Shown one piece after another: positions 26,917 to 36,328 of a stretch of DNA of 64,000 nt (the stretch's first letter is position 1; each line of letters opens with the position of its first letter). Under the pieces are notes generated by a model, which was not told the origin of the DNA, ran no database searches, and saw only the letters and a program-made list of their open reading frames with translations. Made by a program: the position numbers and the translations under genes. Source of the DNA: Erythrobacteraceae bacterium (GTDB lineage Bacteria > Pseudomonadota > Alphaproteobacteria > Sphingomonadales > Sphingomonadaceae); assembly GCA_027486035.1 (NCBI GenBank), contig JAIXPX010000002.1, positions 62,001 to 126,000 on the forward strand. Reading direction: 5' to 3'.

Positions 26917-27732
26917 TCAGCGCTGGCAAACCGGACAGAACCACGTGCTGCGCCCCCCTTGCGCGATGCGCTGGATCACCCCGCCATCGTCGCGGCGGCA
27001 GGCCTCGCCCTCGCGGCCATAGGCGTCGAAGGAGGAGGCGAAGTAGCCGAGTTCGCCGTCGGGCCGGGCATAGTCGCGCAAGCTCGAGCCGCCGTCGCGG
27101 ATCGAGGCCTCGAGCACGGCGATGATCTCGGGCACCAGCCGGGCGAGTTGCGGCCCGCTGACCTTGCCGGCCGGCTTGGTCGGACGGATGCCGGCGCGCC
27201 ACAGCGCCTCGCAGACATAGATATTGCCGAGGCCCGCCACGATCCGCTGGTCGAGCAGGCACAGCTTGATCGATTGGGTCTTGCCCGCGAGCGCCGCTTT
27301 CAGATGGGCCGGTGTCAGCCCGGGCCCCAGCGGTTCCGGGCCGAGCGCGGCGAATGGCGGCCAGTCCTCCAGCGCCGCGGTCGGCACCAGATCGACCGAG
27401 CCGAAGCGCCGCGGATCGCACAGGGCGAAGCGGTGCGCCTCGGTCTCGAGCAGCAGGTGATCGTGCACCTCGGGCGTTTCCGGATCGATCCGCCAGCGCC
27501 CGCTCATGCCGAGGTGGAAGATCATCGTCGCCCCGCGATCGAGATGGACGAGGCCGTATTTGGCCCGCCGTCCCAGCGAGGTGACGGTCGCGCCCGTCAT
27601 CACCTGCACCAGATCGGCCGGGAAGGGGCGGCGCAGGTCAGGCCGGTTGAGGATGACGCGGGTAATCCGCTCGCCTTCCAGAAAGGCAGCGAGGCCGCGA
27701 ACGGTAGTCTCTACTTCGGGAAGTTCAGGCAT
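26917..27732 (-). CDS. mutM: formamidopyrimidine-DNA glycosylase (Fpg/MutM)
   Basis: Removes 8-oxoguanine and other oxidised purines and nicks the abasic site. The 271-residue protein starts MPELPEVETTVRGL, where Pro2 and Glu3 are catalytic, and has the essential Lys in KYGLVHLD, the helix-two-turn-helix GLGNIYVCEALW and a C-terminal zinc finger ending FCPVCQ. The first half of the zinc finger reads EACRRDDGG, so one of the four usual zinc cysteines is replaced by Asp. It is divergent from ubiE. Confidence 0.95.
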   Translation of the reverse strand: MPELPEVETTVRGLAAFLEGERITRVILNRPDLRRPFPADLVQVMTGATVTSLGRRAKYGLVHLDRGATMIFHLGMSGRWRIDPETPEVHDHLLLETEAHRFALCDPRRFGSVDLVPTAALEDWPPFAALGPEPLGPGLTPAHLKAALAGKTQSIKLCLLDQRIVAGLGNIYVCEALWRAGIRPTKPAGKVSGPQLARLVPEIIAVLEASIRDGGSSLRDYARPDGELGYFASSFDAYGREGEACRRDDGGVIQRIAQGGRSTWFCPVCQR

Positions 27733-27905
27733 CTTGGTCGAGTTCGCTTTCGCTCACGGGCCGCGCCGCCCGCGCCTTGGCCCTTCCATCCTCCAGGACA
27801 GGATATCCGGGTGGAAGGGCGCAGGCGCGGGCGGCGCGGCAAACGCAACAAAGGGTGCCTCTATCACCCTTTGCCTATCCGGCAATTCCATCTAGGGAAC
27901 CTCCC

Positions 27906-28661
27906 ATGAGCGACAACACCGACGAAACCGTCTCCTTCGGCTACCAGCAGGTCTCCCCGCAGGAAAAGACCCGCAAGGTTGGCGAGGTCTTCTCCAGCGT
28001 CGCGCGCAAGTACGACATCATGAACGACGCGATGTCGGGCGGGATGCACCGCTTGTGGAAGGACCGCTTCGTCAGGCGCGTGAAGCCGAGGCCGGGGGAA
28101 CAGATTCTCGATATGGCCGGCGGCACCGGCGACATCGCCTTCCGAATGGCCGCCAAAGGCGCGCACATCACGGTGGCCGATATCAATCAGGACATGCTCG
28201 ACGTGGGCGCCGAACGCGCGCTGGAGCGCGGGTTCGACGAGGAGGACGGGAGCCTCGTCTTCACCTGCCAGAATGCCGAGCAGGTGAGCTTCGCCTCGAA
28301 TTCCTTCGACGCCTATACGATCGCCTTCGGCATCCGCAACGTGACGCATATCGACCGCGCCCTGAAAGAGGCGCTGAGAGTGCTGCGCCCCGGCGGGCGG
28401 TTCTTCTGTCTCGAATTCTCGACCGTCGAGTGGGCGGGGCTGAAGGAGGCTTACGATATCTATTCCGAACACCTGCTGCCGCGCATGGGGCAGGCGATTG
28501 CGGGGGACGCGGATTCCTATCGCTACCTTGCCGAATCGATCCGCAAGTTCCCAGCCATGCCCGCTTTCGAGCAGATGATCCGGCAGGCAGGCTTTGCCAA
28601 CACCAGGGTCGAGCCGATCATGGGCGGGCTGGTGGCGATCCATTCGGGGTGGAAGATCTAG
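27906..28661 (+). CDS. ubiE: ubiquinone/menaquinone biosynthesis C-methyltransferase UbiE
   Basis: SAM-dependent C-methylation of the demethyl-quinol ring. The 251-residue protein has the UbiE signature EVFSSVARKYDIMNDAMSGG, SAM motif ILDMAGGTGDIAF, the acidic VADINQDML, IAFGIRNVTH and LRPGGRFFCLEFS. The ATG at 27906 is preferred; an upstream in-frame start adds 43 noncoding-looking residues. Followed by ubiB 4 nt downstream, the standard alphaproteobacterial ubiE-ubiB-(membrane protein)-coaBC-dut arrangement. Confidence 0.95.
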   Translation: MSDNTDETVSFGYQQVSPQEKTRKVGEVFSSVARKYDIMNDAMSGGMHRLWKDRFVRRVKPRPGEQILDMAGGTGDIAFRMAAKGAHITVADINQDMLDVGAERALERGFDEEDGSLVFTCQNAEQVSFASNSFDAYTIAFGIRNVTHIDRALKEALRVLRPGGRFFCLEFSTVEWAGLKEAYDIYSEHLLPRMGQAIAGDADSYRYLAESIRKFPAMPAFEQMIRQAGFANTRVEPIMGGLVAIHSGWKI

Positions 28662-28665
28662 ACCA

Positions 28666-30222
28666 GTGACCTCCTCGCTCGTCCATCTTTCCCGCCTTGC
28701 GCGCTGGGGTGTCACGCTCGCCCGGCGGCGCGCGCTCGTCGGGATCGAGAATGATCCCAATGCGCCTGTACCGGTGCGCAGCCTTGTGCGGCTCGCGCGG
28801 CTGGCGACGCTGACCGGCAAGAGCGGCACCCGCGACTATGCCGGTGCCTTCCGCGCCATCGGCCCGGCGGCGATCAAGCTGGGGCAGAGCCTCGCCACGC
28901 GCCCCGATCTCGTCGGCGAGGAAGCGGCGAACAACCTCCTGTCCTTGCAGGATTCGCTCCCGCCCGTCCCCTTCGCGCAGATCAGGGCGGCGATCGAATC
29001 GAGCTTCGGCCAGCCGATCGGGAACCTGTTTTCCGAGATCGATCCCGAGCCGGTCGGCGCCGCGTCGATCGCGCAGGTCCACCGCGCTGTCACCACCGAC
29101 GGGCGCAAGGTTGCCGTGAAGGTGCTGCGCCCCGGCATCCGCGAGAAATTCGCCCGCGACATCCAGACCTATGAATGGGCCGCCGCCCATGTCGAGGCGA
29201 TGGGCGGGGAGGCCGCGCGCCTGCGCCCGCGGCTCACCATCGCCAACTTCAAGCGCTGGACCAATTCCGAGCTCGACTTGCGGCGCGAGGCGGCCTCGGC
29301 CTCCGAGCTGGCCGAGCAGATGGCGGGCGTGCCGGGCTACCGCATTCCCGAGGTCGATTGGGACCGCACCAACGGGCGGGTGATGACCATCGAGTGGATC
29401 GACGGGATCAAGATCAGCCGCGTCGATGAATTGCGGGCTCGCGGCCACGATCTGGCGGCGATCTCCGAGCGCCTCGTCATCAGCTTCCTCACCCAGGCGA
29501 TCAGCACCGGCTTCTTCCATGCCGACATGCACCAGGGCAACCTCTTCGTCGAGGATGACGGCACGATCGTCGCCATCGATTTCGGCATCATGGGCCGGAT
29601 CGATCGCCGCGCGCGCCAGTGGCTCGCCGAGATCCTCTACGGGCTGACCACCGGCAACTACCAGCGCGTCGCCGAAATCCACTTCGAGGCGCAATATGTC
29701 CCGAGCTATCACTCGGTCGGCGAGTTTGCGACCGCCTTGCGTGCGGTCGGCGAGCCGATGCGGGGCAAGCCGGTGAAGGAGCTCTCGGTCGGCCAGATGC
29801 TCGACGGGCTGTTCGCGATCACCCGCGATTTCGACATGCAGACCCAGCCGCACCTGCTGCTGCTCCAGAAGACGATGGTGATGGTCGAGGGGATCGCCAC
29901 CCAGCTCAATCCCGACATCAACATGTGGGACACCGCCGCGCCCTATGTGCGCGAATGGATCAGGGACGAGCTGGGGCCGGAAGCCGCACTCGCCGACCGC
30001 CTGAAGCAGGACACCGAGACCCTGTTGCGCCTGCCCGGCCTGATCCGCCGGGTGGAGGAGATGTTCCCCCCCAAGGGCGGCGCGCCCGAAGCGCCGCCGC
30101 TGCCCGAGATCGCGCTGATCACCGACAAGCGCGAGGGATCGGGGCGGCTGGGCTATCTCCTCGCCGCGCTTGCGGGCGCGGCGGCTGTGTGGGGCGCGCT
30201 GGCGGTCGGCTGGATCGGATGA
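28666..30222 (+). CDS. ubiB: ubiquinone biosynthesis protein UbiB (ABC1/ADCK kinase-like)
   Basis: An atypical protein-kinase-like ATPase required for ubiquinone synthesis. The 518-residue protein has the KxGQ motif in AIKLGQSLATRPDL, the Ala-rich loop GAASIAQVH, the kinase Lys in VAVKVLRP, the catalytic HADMHQGNLF and AIDFGIMGR (DFG), and C-terminal hydrophobic membrane segments (YLLAALAGAAAVWGALAVG). The GTG at 28666 is the start, 4 nt after ubiE; it overlaps the next gene by ATGA. Confidence 0.94.
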   Translation: MTSSLVHLSRLARWGVTLARRRALVGIENDPNAPVPVRSLVRLARLATLTGKSGTRDYAGAFRAIGPAAIKLGQSLATRPDLVGEEAANNLLSLQDSLPPVPFAQIRAAIESSFGQPIGNLFSEIDPEPVGAASIAQVHRAVTTDGRKVAVKVLRPGIREKFARDIQTYEWAAAHVEAMGGEAARLRPRLTIANFKRWTNSELDLRREAASASELAEQMAGVPGYRIPEVDWDRTNGRVMTIEWIDGIKISRVDELRARGHDLAAISERLVISFLTQAISTGFFHADMHQGNLFVEDDGTIVAIDFGIMGRIDRRARQWLAEILYGLTTGNYQRVAEIHFEAQYVPSYHSVGEFATALRAVGEPMRGKPVKELSVGQMLDGLFAITRDFDMQTQPHLLLLQKTMVMVEGIATQLNPDINMWDTAAPYVREWIRDELGPEAALADRLKQDTETLLRLPGLIRRVEEMFPPKGGAPEAPPLPEIALITDKREGSGRLGYLLAALAGAAAVWGALAVGWIG

Positions 30223-31361
30223 CCCCGGCGCCGGGCCGGCGCATGGCCGGCGCTTTGCCCATTGCCCGCTGGGAGGCGCTCGGCCGCCCGCTGCCGCATC
30301 TTTCCCGAAGCCTGGCGGCGCTGGTGCTGGCGCTGCTGGCGGCCACGATGGCCTGGAGCGTGATTGCAAGCGGCCCCGCCGACCGCGCCCAGCGCGCGCC
30401 GAGGCCGGTCGTGGCGGCGACTGTCGCAAAGCCCGACAAGCCGCCAAGGGCCAGGGGTGACCTTGCCCTCTACAGCCGCATCGCCGCGCGGGTTTCGGCG
30501 GGCGAGGACTATTACAGCGCGGCGATGGACGAGCAGCGCCGCAGCAATTACCCCACCAGCCCCTTCGTCGCCGTTCGCCAGCCCAGCCTCGCCTGGCTTC
30601 AGGCGGCGATCGGGGCGGGCGGGGTGCGCCTTATCGAGATGGGCCTTGCGCTTGCCTGCCTTGCCGCGCTGTGGTGGCGGCTTCGCGGTGTGGTGACACT
30701 GCCCGAGCGGCTGGCGGCGCTGGTGCTGCTCGGCTTCGGCGGCGCCGCGGTGCGCGTGCCGCTGGCGGGCCTGATCCACGAGCTGTGGGCCGGATTGTGG
30801 CTGACGCTCGCGCTGCTGGTCTACCGCGAGGACCGCTGGTGGCCCGCGCTGGTCGCGGCCGCCATGGCGCTGGCGGTGCGCGAGCTGGCGCTGCCCTTCG
30901 TGCTGCTGTGGCTGGCCTTCGCGCTTGCCGCAAGGCGCTGGCGCGAGGCGGCCGCCATCACCGCCCTGATCGCGGTCTTCGCAGGCGGCATGGCGCTCCA
31001 CGGCGTGGCGGTGGAGGCCGGGAGGCTTCCCGGGGATCTCGTCTCGCAGGGGTGGGACGCCTTTGCGGGCTATGGCCTGCCGCTGATGGCGCTGCGGCGG
31101 CTGACGGGCCTTGCCTATCTGCCGATTCCGCTCGCCGCGCCGCTTGCCGTGCTGCCGCTGCTCGGCTGGATCGCCATCGGTGGCCGCCTCGGCCTGTTTG
31201 CGGGCCTGTGGTTTGCCGGGCTGTTCACGATGATCGCGCTGTTCGCCCGGCCCGAGAACTTCTACTGGGCCCAGCTTGCCCTGCCTGCCTACGGCATCGG
31301 CTTTGCCTTCGCCCCGCGCGCGCTGATCGAGCTATGGCGCGGCGCGGCAAGGCAAACTTAA
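30219..31361 (+). CDS. polytopic inner-membrane protein, possible GT-C-type glycosyltransferase
   Basis: A 380-residue protein with about nine or ten hydrophobic segments. After the first helix (about residues 30-50) comes a ~75-residue hydrophilic loop with YSRIAARVSAGEDYYSAAM and NYPTSPFVAVRQP, followed by the remaining helices. A tyrosine-rich first periplasmic loop with a G-x-x-Y-Y pattern is typical of GT-C membrane glycosyltransferases that use polyprenyl-phosphate sugars, though a clear catalytic DD/DE pair was not found. It overlaps ubiB by four bases and is conserved in position before coaBC in relatives (from memory). Function is unproven. Confidence 0.6.
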   Translation: MTPAPGRRMAGALPIARWEALGRPLPHLSRSLAALVLALLAATMAWSVIASGPADRAQRAPRPVVAATVAKPDKPPRARGDLALYSRIAARVSAGEDYYSAAMDEQRRSNYPTSPFVAVRQPSLAWLQAAIGAGGVRLIEMGLALACLAALWWRLRGVVTLPERLAALVLLGFGGAAVRVPLAGLIHELWAGLWLTLALLVYREDRWWPALVAAAMALAVRELALPFVLLWLAFALAARRWREAAAITALIAVFAGGMALHGVAVEAGRLPGDLVSQGWDAFAGYGLPLMALRRLTGLAYLPIPLAAPLAVLPLLGWIAIGGRLGLFAGLWFAGLFTMIALFARPENFYWAQLALPAYGIGFAFAPRALIELWRGAARQT

Positions 31362-31433
31362 CCAAACTTTGCGAAGGACAGCGGCGTACACTATGTCTGA
31401 CCCTTCAAGCGAGGCGCGAGAGGCGAGAAGCGA

Positions 31434-33104
31434 ATGAGCGTTGAGGATCCGGCAGCGGGCCAGCCCCCCCGCATCCTGCTGGTCGTGGGCGGCGGAATCG
31501 CGGCCTACAAGGCCTGCGAACTCGTGCGCCTGATCCGCAAGGGCGGGGCCGAGGTGACCTGTGTGCTCACCAAGGGCGGGCAGCAATTCGTCACGCCCAT
31601 GTCGCTCGCCGCCCTGTCGGAGAATCAGGTCTACACCAATCTCTTCGACCTCAAGAACGAGGCGGAGATGGGTCATATCCAGTTGTCGCGGGAGGCCGAT
31701 CTGGTGGTCGTCTGCCCGGCCACGGCCGATCTCGTGGCCAAGATGGCGAACGGCATTGCCGATGATCTCGCCACGACCCTGATCCTTGCCACCGACAAGC
31801 CGGTGATGGCGGTCCCGGCGATGAATGTGCGGATGTGGGAACACGCCGCGACCCAGCGCAATATCGGGGTGCTGAGGGCAGCGGGCGTCACCATCCTCCA
31901 CCCCGACAAGGGGGCGATGGCCTGCGGCGAATTCGGCTATGGCCGCCTGCCCGAGCCCGACGCGATCTGGCGCGCGATCGCGGAGCTTCTCGGCCTTGCT
32001 GTGCCCGAGCCCCAGCCGCTGCTCGCCGCGCCGGCGATCCCGGTCGAGGCGCTCGAGCCCGAGGACGAGACGGAAAGCGACGCAGCTGCCGAGCCGGCAA
32101 GTGGTTTCGGCCATTTCTTCGCCCGGATCATCCCGCGCTCGACCGCGAGGCGCACCCACGAGGAAATCGACGCCGAATACGCGTTCTTGCCCGAGCCGGG
32201 GCCGGCGGGCCTGCCGCCCTTCGACGAGGCGCTCCCGCCCGATTTCAAGCCCGATTTCGGCGGCCCGCTGCTGGCGAAGAAGGGTGCGGCGGCGGCCGCC
32301 CCGCCGGTCGACCTTGCCGCGATCAACCACGTCCTCGATCCGCGCAGGCCCGCGCCCGAAATGCTCGCACCCGCTGTGCCCGATGCCATCGAGGCCGAGA
32401 TCGGCGCGGTCCCCGAAGGCGCGCAGCTGGGCGCCTTGCCCGGCCACCGCCCGCTCGCCGGACGCCATGTCCTGGTCACTGCCGGGCCGACCTGGGAAGC
32501 GATCGACCCGGTGCGCTACATCGCCAACCGCTCGAGCGGGAAGCAGGGCTTCGCGATTGCCGCCGCCGCCGCCGCGCTCGGCGCGCAGGTGACGCTGGTG
32601 GCAGGGCCGGTATCGCTCAAGACCCCGGCAGGCGTGCGCCGCATCGATGTCGAGAGCGCCGCCGACATGGCCGAGGCGGTGCGCAGCGCGCTCCCCGCCG
32701 ATGTCGCGGTGATGGTCGCCGCGGTCGCCGACTGGCGGCCCAAGGACTATCAGGCCGAGAAGATCAAGAAGCGCGGCTCGGCCCCGCCGGCGCTGTTGCT
32801 GACCGAAAACCCCGACATTCTCACCAATGTCGCGGCCGCCCATGGCCGGCCCGAACTGGTGATCGGCTTTGCCGCCGAGACCGACAACATGCTCGAATAT
32901 GCGGTGCAGAAGCGCCGCCGCAAGGGCGCGGACTGGATCGTGGCCAATGACGTCTCGGGCGACGTCATGGGCGGCGAGAACAACCGCGTCGCCATCATCA
33001 GCAGCGAGGGGATCGAGACTTTGGAGGAAATGCCCAAGGCCGCCGTGGCAATGGCGCTGGTCGAGCGGATCGCGGCGGCGCTGCACGCCGAGGCGGCGGA
33101 ATGA
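31434..33104 (+). CDS. coaBC: bifunctional CoaBC with a long inter-domain linker
   Basis: Phosphopantothenoylcysteine decarboxylase (CoaC) and phosphopantothenate-cysteine ligase (CoaB) of coenzyme A synthesis. CoaC (about 10-188) has [12 protein letters not shown], catalytic His81 in [16 protein letters not shown] and Cys164 in [11 protein letters not shown]. CoaB (about 340-556) has [23 protein letters not shown] and the Lys-rich [14 protein letters not shown]. The 556-residue total is about 150 longer than usual, because residues 189-340 form a Pro/Glu/Ala-rich linker with no recognised domain. Its stop overlaps dut by four bases. Confidence 0.93.
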   Translation: MSVEDPAAGQPPRILLVVGGGIAAYKACELVRLIRKGGAEVTCVLTKGGQQFVTPMSLAALSENQVYTNLFDLKNEAEMGHIQLSREADLVVVCPATADLVAKMANGIADDLATTLILATDKPVMAVPAMNVRMWEHAATQRNIGVLRAAGVTILHPDKGAMACGEFGYGRLPEPDAIWRAIAELLGLAVPEPQPLLAAPAIPVEALEPEDETESDAAAEPASGFGHFFARIIPRSTARRTHEEIDAEYAFLPEPGPAGLPPFDEALPPDFKPDFGGPLLAKKGAAAAAPPVDLAAINHVLDPRRPAPEMLAPAVPDAIEAEIGAVPEGAQLGALPGHRPLAGRHVLVTAGPTWEAIDPVRYIANRSSGKQGFAIAAAAAALGAQVTLVAGPVSLKTPAGVRRIDVESAADMAEAVRSALPADVAVMVAAVADWRPKDYQAEKIKKRGSAPPALLLTENPDILTNVAAAHGRPELVIGFAAETDNMLEYAVQKRRRKGADWIVANDVSGDVMGGENNRVAIISSEGIETLEEMPKAAVAMALVERIAAALHAEAAE

Positions 33105-33559
33105 GCGCTCCGGTCAAGGTCGGGGTGAAGCGCCTGCCCCACGGCGAAGGCCTTCCGCTGCCCGCCTATGCGACAGATGGCGCGGCGGGGATGGATGTTG
33201 TCAGTGCCGAGGAGGTCACCATCGCGCCCGGCGCGCGCCATGCGGTGGCGACCGGCCTTGCGATGGCGATTCCCCGAGGCTTCGAGATCCAGGTCCGCCC
33301 GCGTTCCGGTCTCGCGCTCAAGCACGGCATCACTGTGCCCAACACCCCCGGCACGATCGACAGCGACTATCGCGGCGAATTGAAGGTGATCCTGATCAAT
33401 CTCGGCCAGGAACCCTTCGCCATCGCCCGCGGCGACCGCGTGGCCCAGCTGGTGCTGGCCCCGGTGGTGCAGGCCGCGTGGGACGAGGTCGCGGAACTTG
33501 ATGCGACGACAAGGGGCGAGGGCGGTTTCGGCTCGACCGGAGGCCACGCGCGGCTTTGA
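33101..33559 (+). CDS. dut: deoxyuridine 5'-triphosphate nucleotidohydrolase
   Basis: A trimeric dUTPase that converts dUTP to dUMP, preventing uracil incorporation and supplying dTMP synthesis. The 152-residue protein has the five motifs in order: [37 protein letters not shown] and the C-terminal [12 protein letters not shown]. Coupled to coaBC by an ATGA overlap, as in many proteobacteria. Confidence 0.97.
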   Translation: MSAPVKVGVKRLPHGEGLPLPAYATDGAAGMDVVSAEEVTIAPGARHAVATGLAMAIPRGFEIQVRPRSGLALKHGITVPNTPGTIDSDYRGELKVILINLGQEPFAIARGDRVAQLVLAPVVQAAWDEVAELDATTRGEGGFGSTGGHARL

Positions 33560-33600
33560 ACGGCTCGGCGCAAAAAAACCTGCATCCCGTCGCTGACCTC

Positions 33601-33627
33601 TTGTCAACCAGATTGGTTGAATTATTC
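33601..33627 (+). promoter_or_regulatory. candidate promoter with embedded operator upstream of the hydrolase
   Basis: TTGTCA (33601-33606) is followed at 15 nt by TTATTC (33622-33627). Between them lies the perfect inverted repeat TCAACCA-GAT-TGGTTGA (33604-33620). A palindrome covering a -35/-10 spacer is the usual place for a repressor site. The regulator is unknown and no adjacent regulator gene exists. Confidence 0.5.
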
Positions 33628-33685
33628 GTACCGGAGTCGGACCATACCAATGGACGGTCATTCACCCGCTTCAAGGAGCGCCGAA

Positions 33686-34405
33686 ATGGCCAATACCCAG
33701 ACCCATTCTCTCCAACTCGACAGCGCGCGGCTCGCTGATGATCCGCTGATTCTCATAATCCCCGGGCTCGGCAATAGCGGCCCGGGCCACTGGCAAACCC
33801 TGTGGAAGGCGAAGATCCCCGATTGCGAGCGGGTCGAGCTCGGCATGTGGGACGATCCGCATCGCAACACCTGGGTCAACAAGATCAACCTCGCGGTGCA
33901 CCGTGCCGGCCGGCCGGTGATCCTTGTCGCGCATTCGCTCGGCTGTCAGGCGGTGGCGTGGTGGGCGCGCTACGAGCAGCCCGACATCGGTAACCCCGTG
34001 GTCGGTGCGTTGCTGGTCGCGCCGCCCGATGTCGAGCGCGAGGGGGTTGACGAGCGGCTCGCGCGCTTTGCCCCCGCGCCGCGAGAGACGCTGCCTTTCC
34101 CCTCGTTCCTCGCCGCAAGCGAGAACGACCGCTACTGCTCGCTTCGCACCGCGCGCAGGCTCGCCTCGGATTGGGGCGCGACCTTCGCCTATGCGGGCTC
34201 GGTCGGGCACATCAACGCGGATTCGGGGATCGAGGACTGGGCCTTCGGGCAGCTGCTTCTCGCCCAGCTTCTGCGCGAGCACCACAGCCGCCATGCAGCG
34301 GCAAGCGAAGAGGGGGGTGCAGGGGCACCGCGCCGACGGGCGCGTTTCGCGCGCCTCCCCTGGCTCCACAGCGCCGAAACCAGCGAACACCCGGCCGACC
34401 GCTAG
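33686..34405 (+). CDS. RBBP9/YdeN-type alpha/beta hydrolase
   Basis: A 239-residue serine hydrolase of the RBBP9/YdeN family. It has IIPGLGNSGPGHWQTLW, the nucleophile elbow VAHSLGCQAV, a late Asp region and the catalytic His in GSVGHINADSGIEDW. The substrate is unknown; bacterial members are small esterases. The ATG at 33686 is chosen because AAGGAG lies 7 nt before it; an in-frame ATG at 33650 lacks such a site. The C-terminal ~40 residues are a polar Arg/Ala-rich tail. It has its own candidate promoter/operator and a shared bidirectional terminator. Confidence 0.85.
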   Translation: MANTQTHSLQLDSARLADDPLILIIPGLGNSGPGHWQTLWKAKIPDCERVELGMWDDPHRNTWVNKINLAVHRAGRPVILVAHSLGCQAVAWWARYEQPDIGNPVVGALLVAPPDVEREGVDERLARFAPAPRETLPFPSFLAASENDRYCSLRTARRLASDWGATFAYAGSVGHINADSGIEDWAFGQLLLAQLLREHHSRHAAASEEGGAGAPRRRARFARLPWLHSAETSEHPADR

Positions 34406-34425
34406 GCCGACCTGCTCAAGGCAAC

Positions 34426-34460
34426 AAAAAAGGCGGCACGATCCCCTGTGCCGCCTTCTT
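34426..34460. terminator. bidirectional Rho-independent terminator
   Basis: The 10-bp perfect stem AAGGCGGCAC (34430-34439) pairs with GTGCCGCCTT (34448-34457). A run of six A precedes it and TTCTTGT follows, so it can serve both the hydrolase (plus) and the lipoprotein gene (minus) that converge on it. Confidence 0.85.
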
Positions 34461-34499
34461 GTCCCCGTCCAAGGGTCTCTTGAGGCCCGCCTTACACCA

Positions 34500-35180
34500 T
34501 CATTCGGCGGGGCGCACGGTCTTTTCGTCGTCGCGGATGGTGATGCGCACGGTCTCGCCCGAATTGCCCGGGAAATCCGTGAACAGCGCATCCACGAGGT
34601 TGGGCACAAGGCGCGGCAGGCGGTTCGAGCGCGACACGGCCTCGGCCCGGCCCTCGAACAGGCGCTGACCGTCGGCGCGGCGGTCGATCTTGACCTCGAC
34701 GCCGCTGGTGTAGATCGTGTAGCTGCGCACGTCGGGGCCGCCCAGGAAGGGGTCGTTGAAGCCTAAGCCCCAGCCGCCGCCGCCCCAGCCGCCGCCCCAG
34801 CCGCCCCAGCCGCCCCAACGGCCCCACGGGCCAAAGCCGACGCCCGGATCGGTGCGTACGCGCTCACGGCCGCCATCGACGCGGTAATCGAAGCGCACCA
34901 GCATGTCGGCGGACTCGGGCGAGGCCGCGCGGACATAACCAAGCTGCGTGAGTTCGGCAGCGACGGCATCGGCATAGGTGCCGAACTCGAGTCCGCCGAC
35001 AAGCTTGGGATCTTCCGCAACGACCGCAAAGGTCTGTCCCGCAGGCGCCGGCAGCGGCACCGCGAAGCGCGAGACATCAGCCTTGAAGGGAGACGGCGCG
35101 CAGGCTGCAAGTCCCAGCGCCATGGCTGCGGGCAGGGCGAGGCGGGTGAGAGTTCTGATCGGAGTCATCAAAGGCAACAT
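34500..35180 (-). CDS. DUF4136-type lipoprotein with Gly/Trp-rich loop
   Basis: A 226-residue predicted lipoprotein: a signal region with lipobox LAAC (Cys27), then a DUF4136 domain. It has the family-type FAVVAEDPKLVGGLEFG, a long Gly/Trp-rich loop (GGWGGWGGGWGGGG, about residues 128-145) and a terminal DFPGNSGETVRI. The first ATG (35180) has GAGG 7 nt upstream; an ATG four codons later is possible. It is a paralogue of the lipoprotein at 19-660, which has a Gly/Ser loop at the same place. Envelope role unknown. Confidence 0.8.
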   Translation of the reverse strand: MLPLMTPIRTLTRLALPAAMALGLAACAPSPFKADVSRFAVPLPAPAGQTFAVVAEDPKLVGGLEFGTYADAVAAELTQLGYVRAASPESADMLVRFDYRVDGGRERVRTDPGVGFGPWGRWGGWGGWGGGWGGGGWGLGFNDPFLGGPDVRSYTIYTSGVEVKIDRRADGQRLFEGRAEAVSRSNRLPRLVPNLVDALFTDFPGNSGETVRITIRDDEKTVRPAE

Positions 35181-35310
35181 GGCACAACCTCGGTGTGAAG
35201 CCATTGCATTTACAGCAATGGCACGTGAGCGCGATACCGTATTACATGCCCATGAACCGCTATTGAATGCCAGCGGCCTGTTACGCACAGTTCGTCGCAA
35301 ACGGCTTCGG

Positions 35311-36327
35311 TCAGTGCCGCACCAGCCCCAGCGCCCGATAGGCGGCATCGAGCGTCGGGATGCCGCGCTCGCGCGCTTTGGCGGCGCCGCGGGCGAGGAT
35401 GGCGTCGAGGGCTTCGCTATCGTCCTTCAGCGCCACGAAGCGGTCGCGGATCGGGCTCAGTTTTTCGACCAGCAGCTCGGCGAGGGCGGGCTTGAAGCCG
35501 CCGAAGCCCTGACCGCCATATTGCGCCAGAACCTCGGCCACGGACTGTCCCGCAAGGGCGGCATAGATGCCCACGAGGTTCCTTGCCTCGGCCCGCCCCT
35601 CGAGGCCCGCTTCCTCGGACGGCAGCGGCTCGGGATCGGTCTTGGCCTTTCTGACCTTCTGCGCCATCGTGTCGGCGTCGTCCGACAGGTTGATGCGGCT
35701 CATGTCCGAAGGGTCCGACTTCGACATCTTCGCGTTGCCGTCGCGCAAGGACATGATCCGCGCCGCCTCGGCCGGGATGATCGGCTCGGGCAGGGTGAAG
35801 ACGGGGGCGTCGTCGCTGGCGAAGTCGTTGTTGAACTTCTGCGCGATGTCGCGGGCCAGCTCGAGGTGCTGCTTCTGGTCCTCGCCCACGGGCACGTGGG
35901 TCGCCTGGTAGAGCAGCACGTCGGCGGCCTGGAGCACGGGGTAGGTGAACAGCGCCACTGACTGCCCCTCGCGGTTCTTGCCGGCCTTGTCCTTCCACTG
36001 GGTCATGCGGTTCAGCCAGCCCATCCGGGCCGTGCCGTTGAGGAGCCACTGGAGTTCGGCGTGCTGGGGCACCTGCGCCTGATTGAACAGGACCGAGCGG
36101 TCGGGGTCGATCCCGCAGGCGACCAGCGCCGCCGTCATCTCCAGCGTGCCCGCGTGGAGGCCCGCCGGATCATGCGGCTGCGAGAGCGCGTGGAGATCGG
36201 CCAGGAAGAACAGCGCCTCGGAGCCATCCTCGAGCGCATCCTGCATCGCCACCCAGTTGCGGATCGCGCCGAGGTAGTTGCCCAGATGCAGATTGCCGGT
36301 CGGCTGGATGCCGGAAACCACGCGCAT
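35311..36327 (-). CDS. trpS: tryptophanyl-tRNA synthetase
   Basis: A class I aminoacyl-tRNA synthetase charging tRNA-Trp. The 338-residue protein has the HIGH-type motif [14 protein letters not shown] near the N-terminus and the KMSKS motif in [12 protein letters not shown], with QVPQHAEL and a C-terminal helical anticodon-binding region. Length matches bacterial TrpS. It begins 1 nt after the murJ stop and is the last gene of a secB-murJ-trpS unit. Confidence 0.96.
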   Translation of the reverse strand: MRVVSGIQPTGNLHLGNYLGAIRNWVAMQDALEDGSEALFFLADLHALSQPHDPAGLHAGTLEMTAALVACGIDPDRSVLFNQAQVPQHAELQWLLNGTARMGWLNRMTQWKDKAGKNREGQSVALFTYPVLQAADVLLYQATHVPVGEDQKQHLELARDIAQKFNNDFASDDAPVFTLPEPIIPAEAARIMSLRDGNAKMSKSDPSDMSRINLSDDADTMAQKVRKAKTDPEPLPSEEAGLEGRAEARNLVGIYAALAGQSVAEVLAQYGGQGFGGFKPALAELLVEKLSPIRDRFVALKDDSEALDAILARGAAKARERGIPTLDAAYRALGLVRH

Positions 36328-36328
36328 G

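Noticed and set aside
28618..30447. 609-codon antisense frame over ubiB
   Set aside because: Shadow of UbiB, whose kinase motifs are all intact.
34735..34830. Apparent DNA tandem repeat (CCGCCCCAGCCGCC type)
   Set aside because: It is the coding sequence of the Gly/Trp-rich loop of the DUF4136 lipoprotein, not an intergenic repeat.
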